This document shows positions 24,005-33,287 of a stretch of DNA of 51,316 nt, in pieces. Within the stretch, counting starts at the first letter, position 1. Every line of letters begins with the position of its first letter. A program made the position numbers and the translations under genes. The notes below the pieces were generated by a model that did no database searches, had not been told where the DNA came from, and was given only the letters and a program-made list of their open reading frames with translations. Source of the stretch: Thiothrix sp. (GTDB lineage Bacteria > Pseudomonadota > Gammaproteobacteria > Thiotrichales > Thiotrichaceae); the NCBI GenBank assembly GCA_020442915.1, contig JAGRJD010000067.1, positions 1 through 51,316 of the forward strand, read 5' to 3'.

Positions 24005-27000
24005 CTATTCCAGTTCTACCACCAGATCGCCCTGTTCCACCAGCTCTCCGGCATGCAGGTGGATCTTTTTCACCACACCGTCACGTGGAGCGGTAATCGT
24101 GGTTTCCATCTTCATGGCCTCAATCACGAACAGGGGCGCATTCTGTTCCACGGTATCCCCGGCCTTGACCAGTACGGCAGACAGCTTGCCCTGCAGCGAG
24201 GTGCCGATTTCGTTCGGCTCCACCGCCTTGACATTGCTGGCCTTGGTGGGCTTGACGGAAAGGTCGCGAATCTGGACGGCCCGAATCTGGCCATTGAATT
24301 CGAAGGTCACGGTACACATGCCGCTTTCATCGGCGGGCGAGCGGTACAAGAGGCGGATGATCAGCACCTTGCCGCGCCCCAGTTCCACCGTGACTTCCTC
24401 GTTGAGCCGGAGTCCGTAGAAGAACAGCGGGGTCGGCAGGTGGCTGACGTTGGCATAAAGCTGCTGGTGCTGGTAGAACTCGCGGAAAACGGATGGATAC
24501 ATCTTGTAGGACAGGAAATCCAGGAAGGTCTGCTCCGGGTCGAACTCTGTCTTGAAGGCGGCAAAATCGGCCTCCAGGTCTACCGGCTTCAGGTGATCAT
24601 TCGGACGCCCGGTGTAAGGCTTTTCACCTTTGAGAATGACGGCTGACAGTCTGGCCGGGAAACCGCCCGGCACCTGCCCCAGGCCGCCCTTGAACAGGTC
24701 GATGACCGAATCCGGGAACGCGAGTGACTTGCCGCGCTCCAGCACATCTTCTTCGGTCAGGCCGTTGGAGGTCATGTAAATGGCCATGTCGCCCACGACC
24801 TTGGAAGAGGGAGTGACCTTGACAATATCACCGAACATGCGGTTGACAATTTCGTAGTTCTTTTTCACCTCTTCAAATTTGTGTTCCAGTCCCAGGGCAA
24901 TCGCCTGCGGACGCAGGTTGGAATACTGTCCGCCGGGAATCTCGTGGTTATAGACTTCTGCCGTCCCCGCCTTGAGACCGGACTCAAACGGGTAGTACAT
25001 CTCGCGTACATCTTCCCAGTAGTTGGCGTAGTCATTGAGTGAGCGCAGGTTGAACGGCTGTTCACGCGGCTGGCCTTCCATGGCGGCGATGAGCGAATTG
25101 AGGTTGACCTGGGAGGTCAGGCCGGACATGGAACTCAGGCAGCCATCGACCACATCGACCCCGCACTCAATCGCCTTGAGCAGGGTGGCGGCCTGAATCG
25201 AGGCGGTATCGTGGGTATGCAGGTGGATCGGAATGCCGACCGCCTCTTTCAGGGCCGGAATCAGGGCCTCCGCCGCATAAGGTTTCAACAGGCCTGCCAT
25301 GTCCTTGACCGCGAGCATGTGCGCCCCGGCGTCCTCCAGCTGTCTGGCCAGATCCAGGTAATACTGCAGGTTGTACTTGTAACCCGTTTCCTTGCGCAAT
25401 ACATCACCGGTATAGCAGATGGTGCCTTCGGCAATTCCGCCGGTCCGCTCGCGCACCACCTGAATGGACTTGCGCATGCCTTCAATCCAGTTGAGCGAAT
25501 CGAAGATGCGGAACACATCAATGCCGCTTTCCCAGGCCTTTTCGATGAAGGCTTCAATCAGGTTGTCCGGGTAGGCGGTATAACCGACCGCGTTTGAGCC
25601 CCGGAACAGCATCTGCAGCAAAATATTGGGTACCGCCTCGCGAATCTGTTTCAGCCGGTCCCAGGGGCATTCATGCAGGAAGCGCATGGCCACATCAAAG
25701 GTCGCCCCGCCCCACATCTCCAGCGAAAACAGCTGCGGATGGTTGCGCGCCAGCCCTTCGGCCACCTTCATCATGTCCACGGTACGCACCCGTGTGGCCA
25801 GCAGCGACTGGTGGGCATCACGCAGGGTGGTGTCGGTGTACAGAATGGAAGGCTGATCCTTGACCCACTGACAGAATTGCTCCGGCCCCAGCTCCGTCAG
25901 CCGGTCTTTGGTGCCTTGCGGATAATCCCCGACCGGGTTGAAGGCTGGAATGAGCGGCTGCCGGAAATGTTTGCGGGTATCAATGTATTTGACATCCGGA
26001 TTGCCGTTGACGATCACATCACCGATAAACTTCAGGGTTTTGGTGCCACGGTCGAAGCGCTGCGGGGTGTGGAACAGTTCCGGATGCTGGTCGATGAAGG
26101 TAACGGTCGCCTGGCCACTGGCAAATACCGGGTGTTCCAGCACATTTTCCAGAAAGCCGATATTGGTCTTGACACCCCGGATGCGGAATTCCTTCAGGGC
26201 GCGCAGGTTGCGGCTGATGGCACCATCCAGCCGGCGTCCGAAGGAGGTGACCTTGACCAGCATGGAGTCGAAAAAGGGCGAGACCCTGGCCCCCGGATAG
26301 GCGGCCCCCACATCCAGCCGGATACCGAAACCACCGGTGGAGCGATAGGCGATAATGGTGCCGTAATCGGGTTTGAAGCCGTTTTCCGGGTCTTCAGTGG
26401 TGATGCGGCACTGCACCGCATAACCGTTGCAGCGCACACTGTCCTGGGAAGGGATGCTGATGCCGGGGTCGGACAGCTTGCGCCCTTCAGCGATCATGAT
26501 CTGGCTTCTGACGATGTCGATGCCGGTGATCTGTTCGGTGATGGTGTGCTCGACCTGTACCCTGGGATTGACTTCGATGAAATAGATGTCTTCCGCCGCA
26601 TCGACCAGAAACTCCACCGTCCCGGCACAGGAGTAATCCACATGGCGGGTGATGGCCAGCGCGTAGTCGTAAAGCTTCTGGCGGGTTTCATCCTTGAGGC
26701 CGGTGCTGGGAGCGACCTCGACCACCTTCTGGAAACGGCGCTGCACCGAGCAGTCACGTTCGTAAAGGTGGACCAGGGAGCCGTGGGTATCGCCCAGTAT
26801 CTGAATTTCAATGTGCTTGGGGGAGTCGATGTACTTTTCCAGAAAAACCGTGTCATCCCCGAATGCTTTCAGGGCCTCGCTGCGGGCATCGTTATAGGCC
26901 TTGGGCAGTTCGGCGGCACTGCGCAGCACGCGCATGCCACGCCCGCCCCCCCCGGCGGCGGCCTTGAGCATGAGCGGATAACCGATGCGTTCGGCTTCCT

Positions 27001-27448
27001 TGCCGGCAATCTCAAGGCTGGTGAGTGCTTCCCGGCTGTCTTCGATAATGGGCAGGCCGGCAGCAATGGCAATGGCCTTGGCGGCCACCTTGTCACCGAG
27101 CTTTTCCATGGCCTCGGGTGTGGGGCCGACGAAGATGATGCCTTCCTCACGGCAGCGACGCGCAAAGCGCACATTTTCAGACAGGAAGCCGTAACCGGGA
27201 TGGATGGCATCGACCTGATTGCGTTTGGCGATGCGGATGATGCCTTCGATGTCCAGATACGGTTTGAGCGGCTGGTCATCGGCACCGATCTGGTAAGCCT
27301 CATCCGCCTTGTAGCGGTGGGGTGAGAAACGGTCTTCATGGGTATAGACGGAAACGGTCTGGATGCCCAGCTCATTGGAGGCCCGCAGGATGCGGATGGC
27401 AATTTCCCCCCGATTGGCGACCAGCAGTTTTTGGATTTTGCGCGTCAT
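24005..27448 (-). CDS. pyc: Pyruvate carboxylase, single-chain
   Basis: 1147 aa; AAGGAA seven bases before the ATG at 27448, which begins directly in the biotin carboxylase domain (KLLVANRGEIAIRI). Domains in order: ATP-grasp biotin carboxylase (to about 450, with GGGGRGM and FIEVNPRVQVEHT), carboxyltransferase TIM barrel (about 530-810, TDTTLRDAHQSLLATR with metal-binding D), PYC/OADA-type allosteric/tetramer region, and the biotinyl domain with EAMKMET, lysine K1113. It carboxylates pyruvate to oxaloacetate, refilling the TCA cycle. Many gammaproteobacteria use a two-subunit enzyme, so the fused form is notable. Confidence 0.96.
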   Translation of the reverse strand: MTRKIQKLLVANRGEIAIRILRASNELGIQTVSVYTHEDRFSPHRYKADEAYQIGADDQPLKPYLDIEGIIRIAKRNQVDAIHPGYGFLSENVRFARRCREEGIIFVGPTPEAMEKLGDKVAAKAIAIAAGLPIIEDSREALTSLEIAGKEAERIGYPLMLKAAAGGGGRGMRVLRSAAELPKAYNDARSEALKAFGDDTVFLEKYIDSPKHIEIQILGDTHGSLVHLYERDCSVQRRFQKVVEVAPSTGLKDETRQKLYDYALAITRHVDYSCAGTVEFLVDAAEDIYFIEVNPRVQVEHTITEQITGIDIVRSQIMIAEGRKLSDPGISIPSQDSVRCNGYAVQCRITTEDPENGFKPDYGTIIAYRSTGGFGIRLDVGAAYPGARVSPFFDSMLVKVTSFGRRLDGAISRNLRALKEFRIRGVKTNIGFLENVLEHPVFASGQATVTFIDQHPELFHTPQRFDRGTKTLKFIGDVIVNGNPDVKYIDTRKHFRQPLIPAFNPVGDYPQGTKDRLTELGPEQFCQWVKDQPSILYTDTTLRDAHQSLLATRVRTVDMMKVAEGLARNHPQLFSLEMWGGATFDVAMRFLHECPWDRLKQIREAVPNILLQMLFRGSNAVGYTAYPDNLIEAFIEKAWESGIDVFRIFDSLNWIEGMRKSIQVVRERTGGIAEGTICYTGDVLRKETGYKYNLQYYLDLARQLEDAGAHMLAVKDMAGLLKPYAAEALIPALKEAVGIPIHLHTHDTASIQAATLLKAIECGVDVVDGCLSSMSGLTSQVNLNSLIAAMEGQPREQPFNLRSLNDYANYWEDVREMYYPFESGLKAGTAEVYNHEIPGGQYSNLRPQAIALGLEHKFEEVKKNYEIVNRMFGDIVKVTPSSKVVGDMAIYMTSNGLTEEDVLERGKSLAFPDSVIDLFKGGLGQVPGGFPARLSAVILKGEKPYTGRPNDHLKPVDLEADFAAFKTEFDPEQTFLDFLSYKMYPSVFREFYQHQQLYANVSHLPTPLFFYGLRLNEEVTVELGRGKVLIIRLLYRSPADESGMCTVTFEFNGQIRAVQIRDLSVKPTKASNVKAVEPNEIGTSLQGKLSAVLVKAGDTVEQNAPLFVIEAMKMETTITAPRDGVVKKIHLHAGELVEQGDLVVELE

Positions 27449-27587
27449 GGCATTTCCTTGTTGGGAAAGGTGGTTCAGCAAAGGTGCTCTTGCAGGTTTC
27501 GGGTTTCCAGGGGCCTTTGCAGTCGGCACCCGTCATTATGGGCAGGGCGGGTTGCCGGAAAGCCCCGTGGAAACGGTCGGTAAATTC

Positions 27588-27893
27588 TCAGTTCTGTGAT
27601 GCCGGAGCCGTCTCGGTGGCTGGAACGGCCTGGTTTTCAGCGCTTTCAGTGCCGTCGGCACTGCCGGCATTATCCGGGGATACCGTTTCAGCCGGTGCCA
27701 TCAGGTTCTGGGGCTGTGCTTCTGTGGCTGCCGGTATGGCCGGTGTGGCGCTGATCGGGGTGTCCTGCTGCTGGCTGACTGGCAGGGGCTGGATGCCGAT
27801 ACCGCCTGCACCGGGATCAACCGGCATCCGGGTTGCCATCCAGACAATGAATACGACGGAAACCAGAATCCAGACGAATGAGGGGAAATTCAT
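27588..27893 (-). CDS. Small membrane-anchored Pro/Ala-rich protein, unknown function
   Basis: 101 aa; AGGAAAGGAG seven bases before the ATG makes it very likely expressed. Residues 4-20 (PSFVWILVSVVFIVWMA) form a single membrane anchor. The remaining 80 residues are low-complexity Pro, Ala, Thr, Gln and Glu and should be disordered and periplasmic. No family recognised. It is upstream of pyc on the same strand (139-base gap) and divergent from the rubrerythrin gene. Confidence 0.6.
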   Translation of the reverse strand: MNFPSFVWILVSVVFIVWMATRMPVDPGAGGIGIQPLPVSQQQDTPISATPAIPAATEAQPQNLMAPAETVSPDNAGSADGTESAENQAVPATETAPASQN

Positions 27894-28182
27894 GCAATTA
27901 CTCCTTTCCTTGGCGAGTGGGAGGGGGGAAACTTTCAGCTTCGGCGTACCAGCGTACTATCATGACGGGCCATCGGCCTGCAGTAAAGTCCGGTGCATGC
28001 TGGAATGTCGGGTTCCGGGCACGGGAGCAGCGTTTGCATTCGGTTTCCTGTATCGAAATGTTCAAAATATACTGTTGGCATTCCATGACGGCTTTGGTTA
28101 GATTATTGACACCAGTTTCTGGCTTGTTGAACATGCCACGCTTCGATCACTTCAATCAACCAATCAAGAGGAGTCCATAACC
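27894..28182 (+). promoter_or_regulatory. Divergent intergenic region upstream of the rubrerythrin-like gene
   Basis: 289 bases without a supported gene. Possible plus-strand promoters are TTCCTG-17-TATACT (28045-28073) and TTGACA-17-GAACAT (28106-28134). Neither is a strong match, and no clear OxyR, PerR or Fur box was recognised. Confidence 0.35.
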
Positions 28183-28602
28183 ATGGAATTGAAAGGAAGT
28201 AAGACCGAGACCAACCTGAAAGACGCCTTTGCCGGAGAGTCCCAGGCCAATCGTCGCTACCTGTATTTCGCCTCCAAGGCGGATGTCGAGGGTTACAATG
28301 ATGTATCCACCGTGTTCCGCTCCACCGCAGAAGGGGAGACCGGCCACGCCCACGGCCATCTGGAATACCTGGAAGCCGCGGGTGATCCGGCGACCGGTCT
28401 GCCGATCGGCGGCACTTCCGACAACCTGAAGTCTGCCATTGCCGGTGAAACCCACGAGTACACCGACATGTATCCGGGGATGGCCAAGGATGCCCGTGAA
28501 GAAGGCTTTGATGAAATCGCCGACTGGTTCGAGACCTTGGCCAAGGCCGAGCGCTCCCATGCGAACCGGTTCCAGAAGGCGCTGGATTCACTGGACGCCT
28601 GA
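28183..28602 (+). CDS. Rubrerythrin-like diiron protein lacking the rubredoxin domain
   Basis: 139 aa ferritin-like four-helix bundle. Diiron ligands appear as E19 (AGES), E52 and H55 (EGETGH), E89/E92 (AGETHEY), and E123 and H126 (AERSH). Rubrerythrins reduce hydrogen peroxide, but the C-terminal rubredoxin domain that supplies electrons is absent: the protein stops after helix four. The following Fe-S protein could serve as donor. Known stand-alone erythrins and sulerythrin share this short form. GAGG upstream of the ATG. Confidence 0.9.
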   Translation: MELKGSKTETNLKDAFAGESQANRRYLYFASKADVEGYNDVSTVFRSTAEGETGHAHGHLEYLEAAGDPATGLPIGGTSDNLKSAIAGETHEYTDMYPGMAKDAREEGFDEIADWFETLAKAERSHANRFQKALDSLDA

Positions 28603-28617
28603 GGATACCGGCTTGTT

Positions 28618-28642
28618 GCCTTCCCGCCTCACGGGGGAAGGC
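28618..28642. repeat. Intergenic palindrome, C/G-rich (REP-like)
   Basis: GCCTTCCC and GGGGAAGGC arms around GCCTCAC, just after the rubrerythrin stop, with no T tract. Resembles in style the stems at 39972 and 43590. Confidence 0.4.
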
Positions 28643-28713
28643 GCATCAAAACCCTGACCCCCTTTCCGCTCCGGGGAAGACGGCTGTCAGGTCGCGGAAC
28701 ACGGGAGAACAAA

Positions 28714-30057
28714 ATGGCGACTGCTATCAGTGAAGGCAACCTCAAGGCGCCGACACGTCATGCACTGGACTGGAAAAATCCGGAATTTTACGATGAAACC
28801 GCGGCCATGCAGGAAATGGAGCGGGTGTTCGATCTCTGTCACGGTTGTCGCCGCTGCGTCAGTCTGTGCAACGCATTTCCGACCCTGTTCGATCTGGTGG
28901 ATGAGTCTTCCACCATGGAAGTGGACGGGGTTGACAGACAGGATTACTGGAAGGTGGTGGACAACTGCTACCTGTGTGACCTGTGCTACATGACCAAATG
29001 CCCCTATACTCCCCCTCACCCTTGGAACATCGACTTTCCGCACCTGATGCTGCGTGCCAAGGCGGTGAAGTACAAAAAAGGGGATGTGAGGTTACGCGAC
29101 CGGCTGCTGACCTCCACCGATCTGGTGGGAACGCTGGCCGGCATTCCGGTCATTGCCGAGGCCGTCACCATCAGCGAGCAGAATCCGCTGGTGCGCAAGG
29201 GGCTGGAAAAGGTGCTGGGCATTGATCCGGGGGCCATCCTGCCGCCTTACAGCGGCGTCAAGGGGCGCAGTCTGGCCCGCCGTGATGCCACCCTGAGCCC
29301 GGATCAGGCCGAACCGGCAGGGCGGACCACCGGCAAGGTGGTGCTGTTCACCACCTGTTACGGCAATTACAACGAGCCACACCTGGCCCGTGATCTGGTC
29401 AAGGTGTTCAACCACAACGGTATCCCGGTGGCCCTGCTGGACAAGGAGCAGTGTTGCGGCATGCCCAAGCTGGAGCTGGGTGATCTGGAGGCCGTGGACA
29501 AGGCCCGTGCTGTCAATATCCCGCAGATGATCCGGATGATCGACAAGGGCTTCGACATTGTGGCTCCGGTGCCGTCCTGCGTGTTGATGTTCAAGCAGGA
29601 GCTGCCGCTGATGTTTCCGGATGATGCCGACGTGCAGCGGGTCAGGGCACATGTTTTTGATCCGTTTGAATACCTGATGCTGCGTGAGAAGGAAGGCCGG
29701 CTCAACAAGGATTTCAAGCAGTCGCTGGGCACGGTCAGCTATCATGCTTCCTGTCATCTGCGGGTGCAGAACATGGGTTACAAGACCCGCGAGCTGCTGG
29801 AAATGATTCCGGATACCCGGCTGGACCTGATCGAGCGCTGCTCCGGGCATGACGGCACCTATGCGGTCAAGACCGAATTTCACGCCATTTCCATGAAAAT
29901 CTGCCGCCCCGTCATCAACAAGGTCAAGCAGGCCAAGGCCGATTACTATGGCAGTGACTGCCCCATGGCCGGACACCAGATTGAAAACGGACTGGAATCA
30001 GGTGCCAACGCGCCGCACCATCCCATGACCCTGCTGCGCATGGCTTACGGTTTGTAA
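28714..30057 (+). CDS. CCG-domain iron-sulfur oxidoreductase (GlpC/HdrD-like)
   Basis: 447 aa. Two ferredoxin-type cysteine clusters are in the N-terminus: C42, C45, C48, C52 and C85, C88, C91, C96. Two cysteine-rich CCG-type domains follow: one spanning TTCYGN to EQCCGMP, one spanning YHASCHLR to RCSGHDG, a pattern known from heterodisulfide reductase subunit D and GlpC. No membrane segment. It sits between a rubrerythrin lacking its own electron-donor domain and a DUF3501 gene; this trio recurs in bacteria. Feeding electrons to the rubrerythrin is a sound inference but the natural donor and any disulfide substrate are unknown. Confidence 0.88.
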   Translation: MATAISEGNLKAPTRHALDWKNPEFYDETAAMQEMERVFDLCHGCRRCVSLCNAFPTLFDLVDESSTMEVDGVDRQDYWKVVDNCYLCDLCYMTKCPYTPPHPWNIDFPHLMLRAKAVKYKKGDVRLRDRLLTSTDLVGTLAGIPVIAEAVTISEQNPLVRKGLEKVLGIDPGAILPPYSGVKGRSLARRDATLSPDQAEPAGRTTGKVVLFTTCYGNYNEPHLARDLVKVFNHNGIPVALLDKEQCCGMPKLELGDLEAVDKARAVNIPQMIRMIDKGFDIVAPVPSCVLMFKQELPLMFPDDADVQRVRAHVFDPFEYLMLREKEGRLNKDFKQSLGTVSYHASCHLRVQNMGYKTRELLEMIPDTRLDLIERCSGHDGTYAVKTEFHAISMKICRPVINKVKQAKADYYGSDCPMAGHQIENGLESGANAPHHPMTLLRMAYGL

Positions 30058-30069
30058 AAGGAGCTTTGC

Positions 30070-30651
30070 ATGAAAAAACTGACCCGAACGGATATCATGA
30101 GTCTGGAACAGTACGCGGAAAAGCGGGCTGCCTTCCGGGCCGAAGTCATGGCCCACAAGAAGAACCGCCAGATTCATCTGGGCCCCAATGCCACCCTGTA
30201 TTTCGAGGATCGGCTCACGGTCCGCTACCAGATTCAGGAAATGCTGCGCATTGAGCGCATTTTCGAGGCGGCGGGCATTGAAGAGGAGCTGGAAGCCTAT
30301 AATCCCCTGATTCCGGACGGTGCCAACTGGAAAGCCACCTTCATGATTGAGTTTCCGGATCCGGCAGAGCGCCGGGTCCGGCTGGCCCGCCTGCGCGGGG
30401 TCGACCGGAAAGTCTGGGTCCAGGTCGGGGATTTCGGGCGTGTAAGTCCCATCACCAATGAGGACCTGGAGCGTGAAACCGAGGACAAGACCTCGGCGGT
30501 GCACTTCATGCGCTTTGAGCTGACTGCCGACAGGGTGACGGCTGCCCGTGACGGGGCTGCCATCATGATGGGCGTCGACCATCCGGACTACCGTTACGGC
30601 ATCACCCTGAGTCCGGCCCAGTGCCGGGCACTGGTTGCCGATCTGGGCTGA
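30070..30651 (+). CDS. DUF3501 family protein
   Basis: 193 aa with GGAGC before the ATG. The opening KLTRTDIMSLEQYAEKR and the central GPNATLYFEDRLTVRYQIQEMLR segment are those of DUF3501, a family known almost only by its link to rubrerythrin and CCG-type Fe-S proteins. No metal-binding cysteines or recognised fold. Same direction and 12 bases after the Fe-S gene, so part of the same operon. Function unknown, probably peroxide or redox stress. Confidence 0.85.
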   Translation: MKKLTRTDIMSLEQYAEKRAAFRAEVMAHKKNRQIHLGPNATLYFEDRLTVRYQIQEMLRIERIFEAAGIEEELEAYNPLIPDGANWKATFMIEFPDPAERRVRLARLRGVDRKVWVQVGDFGRVSPITNEDLERETEDKTSAVHFMRFELTADRVTAARDGAAIMMGVDHPDYRYGITLSPAQCRALVADLG

Positions 30652-30660
30652 CCGGGAGGC

Positions 30661-31155
30661 ATGATCACGACCGGGCCTGCCATTCTCCCCATCGCCCGCC
30701 AGGGTGAGGCCATACTGGCCCGGCGGGCGGCTCCCGTGCCGGCAGCGGATTTCAATACCCCGGCGCTGCTGAACCTGATCGAATCCATGCGCCTGACCCT
30801 GCTGGAGGCCAACGGTGTCGGTATTGCCGCTCCGCAGGTCTTTGTTCCGCTGCGCATCATCATTGTGGCCTCGCGCCCCAATCCGCGCTACCCGGATGCG
30901 CCCCTGATGGCGCCGGTCGTGATGCTGAACCCGGAAATACGCTGGCGTTCGGAAACCTGTGAAAACGGGGAGGAAGGCTGCCTGAGTGTGCCGGGTCAGC
31001 GTGGCATGGTACGGCGGGCAAGCCATCTGCAGGTGTGGTATCAGGATCAGGGCGGGACAGCGCATGAGGCGGGATACAGCGGTTTTGCGGCCCGTATCAT
31101 CCAGCATGAGCATGACCATCTGGAAGGCATCCTGTTTGTGGCGCGGCTGCAGTAG
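30661..31155 (+). CDS. def: Peptide deformylase
   Basis: 164 aa. All three family motifs are present: GVGIAAPQ (52-59), EGCLS with the metal-binding C107, and QHEHDHLEG with H149 and H153 as metal ligands and E150 as catalyst. It removes the N-formyl group from nascent proteins. It follows DUF3501 by 9 bases and so is in the redox operon rather than beside fmt, which suggests a second, accessory deformylase. The main def-fmt pair would be elsewhere. Confidence 0.92.
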   Translation: MITTGPAILPIARQGEAILARRAAPVPAADFNTPALLNLIESMRLTLLEANGVGIAAPQVFVPLRIIIVASRPNPRYPDAPLMAPVVMLNPEIRWRSETCENGEEGCLSVPGQRGMVRRASHLQVWYQDQGGTAHEAGYSGFAARIIQHEHDHLEGILFVARLQ

Positions 31156-31286
31156 CCGGGCTGGCATGGAGGGGGGTAGGGTGGTGGTTCAGGGGCTTCA
31201 TTTTGTTTGCACAATTCATGGCTAGACTGGTACACCCGCTGTAGGCTGACTTGCCTGTGTCCATAACAAAAACCGGGATGCTGTTC

Positions 31287-33284
31287 ATGTTGAAATTGTT
31301 GTCTTTTCTGCTCAAGACCGTTGTGCCGTTGGCCATTCTGGCAGGGGGCTATCTGGGCTATCAGTACCTGATGGCGACCGGACCGGAACCCGAACGGCGT
31401 CCGCCGGTGGACCGCACGCCGGTGGTTGAGGTGCAGCAGGTCGACCCGCAGGACTACACTGCCGTGGTTGAGGCTTCCGGCGTGGTCAAGACCCGCACCC
31501 AGACCAGCCTGGTGAGCGAGGTGGCCGGACGGGTACTGGAAATATCCCCGAATTTCCGTCCCGGCGGTTATGTCAGTGAGCGGGAAGTGCTGGTGAAGCT
31601 GGACGATACCAACTACCAGGATGCCATCCGCATCGCCAAGGCCAATATCCTCGCCAATGAAGCGGCACTGGAACAGCTGGATCAGGAGGAACGCAACGTC
31701 TATGCCAACATGAAGCTGGCCCGGACCAGTCTGGCGACGGTGCAGAAAAACCTGCAGGTGGCACAGGCCAACATGAACAACGTGCGTCGCAAGCAGGCAC
31801 CGATCCAGAAGAATGCCGACCTGATTCAGCGCAACCTCAATCTGGTCCGCCAGAACATGGCCATTACCCGCCGGAACCTGGAGCTGGCCAAGCGCGATCT
31901 GGGTTCACTCAGCCAGGAGGACCTGCAGCTGGCACGTTCCGACCTGGCGCTGGCCAGAAAGAACCTGGGGCTGGCCCAGAAGGAAATGGCACGGGTACGC
32001 GAACTGGGACAGCGCCGCCTGATTCCGCTGAATCAGGTCGATGCCCAGGAGCAGGCGGTGACCCAGCAGCAGCAGGCTGTGGCCCAGAAGCAGCTGACCA
32101 TTTCCCAGAAACAGCAGGGCATTTCCCAGAAACAGCAGCAGATTCTGCAGCTGGAGCAGTCGCTGGTGCAGCAGCAGCAGGCCATCGTCCAGCAGGAACA
32201 GCAGCTGGCCCAGCAGGACAGCTCCGAAGCCACCCAGGACCAGAGCGTCCTGCAACATCAGCAGACCATCCTGCAGCAGGAGCAGGCCGTGAACCAGCAG
32301 CAGCAGAATGTCACCAGCCTGCAGGGCCAGCTGGCCACCTTTGCCAGCCGGCGCAAGTCGCTGCAGGCCAGTAACGACCTGACCCGTACCCAGCTGCTGC
32401 AGCAGCAGCGTAATCTGGAGCGTACCGAAATCCGTGCCCCGTATGCCGGGCGGGTGCTGGAACAGCGGGTGGACGTGGGGCAGTACCTGTCCCCGAATGC
32501 GGTGCTGGGCATACTGTACGCCACGGATTATGTCGAGGTGGATCTGCCACTGACGCTGGAACAGTATGCCCTGCTGGACATTCCGGAAGCGTTCCGGGGC
32601 GATGAGCCGGCACCGGAGCGTTTTCCGAAAGTGGAATTCCGCCTGCCGTTCGGTAAGGGACCGACCTGGAGCGGGCGCATTACCGGTACCCGGGCCTCAC
32701 TGAATGAGCAGTCACGCCAGATCAATGTGGTGGCACGCATTGACAGGCCGTTTGAGCGTACCGAGTCGGGACCGGACACGGCCCTGAAAATCGGCCAGTA
32801 CCTGAATGCCCGTATTGACGGGCGCACCTTCCGAGATGTTTATGTCCTGCCGCCGGTGGCCGTGCGCCAGAACCGTGAGACGCTGCTGATGCGGGACGGG
32901 CAGGTGGCCATCGTGCCGCTGGAAGTGGTCTGGAGCACGGAGACCGAGCTGGTGTCCCGAACGGCAGCGCCGCTGGATGCACCGGTCATTGTCACGTCCC
33001 TGGGACAGGCAACAGAGGGTATGCGCGTGAGCCTGCCGGGGCAGAAACCGGATGCCGGCAGGGAGGGCAGGCCAGGTGGCCAGTCCGGGGCCGCAGGACA
33101 GCAGCCGGCACCGGCAGGATCGGTTCCTGATACGGAAAAAGCCAGCCTGCGCGATACCCCGGAGGCCGGTAACGGCGAGGGGGTCGATACTGACAGCACC
33201 GACACCGGGCCTGCCGGGGGGGATACACCCGCAGTATCCGCCCGGCCCGACCAGACGGACGCACCGGCGTCCAGGGAGAACTGA
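31287..33284 (+). CDS. RND efflux periplasmic adaptor with unusually long Gln-rich hairpin
   Basis: 665 aa from the ATG at 31287 (GGGATG about 8 bases upstream); an ATG at 31278 is nearly as likely. Signal anchor at residues 3-24, then a barrel-sandwich half (VVEASGVVKTRTQT, PGGYVSEREVLVKLDD), an alpha hairpin of about 265 residues (118-382) much longer than the usual 60-120, the returning lipoyl half (RTEIRAPYAGRVLEQRVDVGQYL), a beta barrel and a disordered Gly/Pro/Asp tail (585-665). Residues 252-352 are roughly half Gln. It bridges the pump encoded next (4-base gap) to an outer-membrane channel not encoded here. Confidence 0.88.
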   Translation: MLKLLSFLLKTVVPLAILAGGYLGYQYLMATGPEPERRPPVDRTPVVEVQQVDPQDYTAVVEASGVVKTRTQTSLVSEVAGRVLEISPNFRPGGYVSEREVLVKLDDTNYQDAIRIAKANILANEAALEQLDQEERNVYANMKLARTSLATVQKNLQVAQANMNNVRRKQAPIQKNADLIQRNLNLVRQNMAITRRNLELAKRDLGSLSQEDLQLARSDLALARKNLGLAQKEMARVRELGQRRLIPLNQVDAQEQAVTQQQQAVAQKQLTISQKQQGISQKQQQILQLEQSLVQQQQAIVQQEQQLAQQDSSEATQDQSVLQHQQTILQQEQAVNQQQQNVTSLQGQLATFASRRKSLQASNDLTRTQLLQQQRNLERTEIRAPYAGRVLEQRVDVGQYLSPNAVLGILYATDYVEVDLPLTLEQYALLDIPEAFRGDEPAPERFPKVEFRLPFGKGPTWSGRITGTRASLNEQSRQINVVARIDRPFERTESGPDTALKIGQYLNARIDGRTFRDVYVLPPVAVRQNRETLLMRDGQVAIVPLEVVWSTETELVSRTAAPLDAPVIVTSLGQATEGMRVSLPGQKPDAGREGRPGGQSGAAGQQPAPAGSVPDTEKASLRDTPEAGNGEGVDTDSTDTGPAGGDTPAVSARPDQTDAPASREN

Positions 33285-33287
33285 CCC

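Noticed and set aside
25673..27325. 550-codon plus-strand frame
   Set aside because: Antisense shadow of the pyruvate carboxylase gene, with no recognisable domain.
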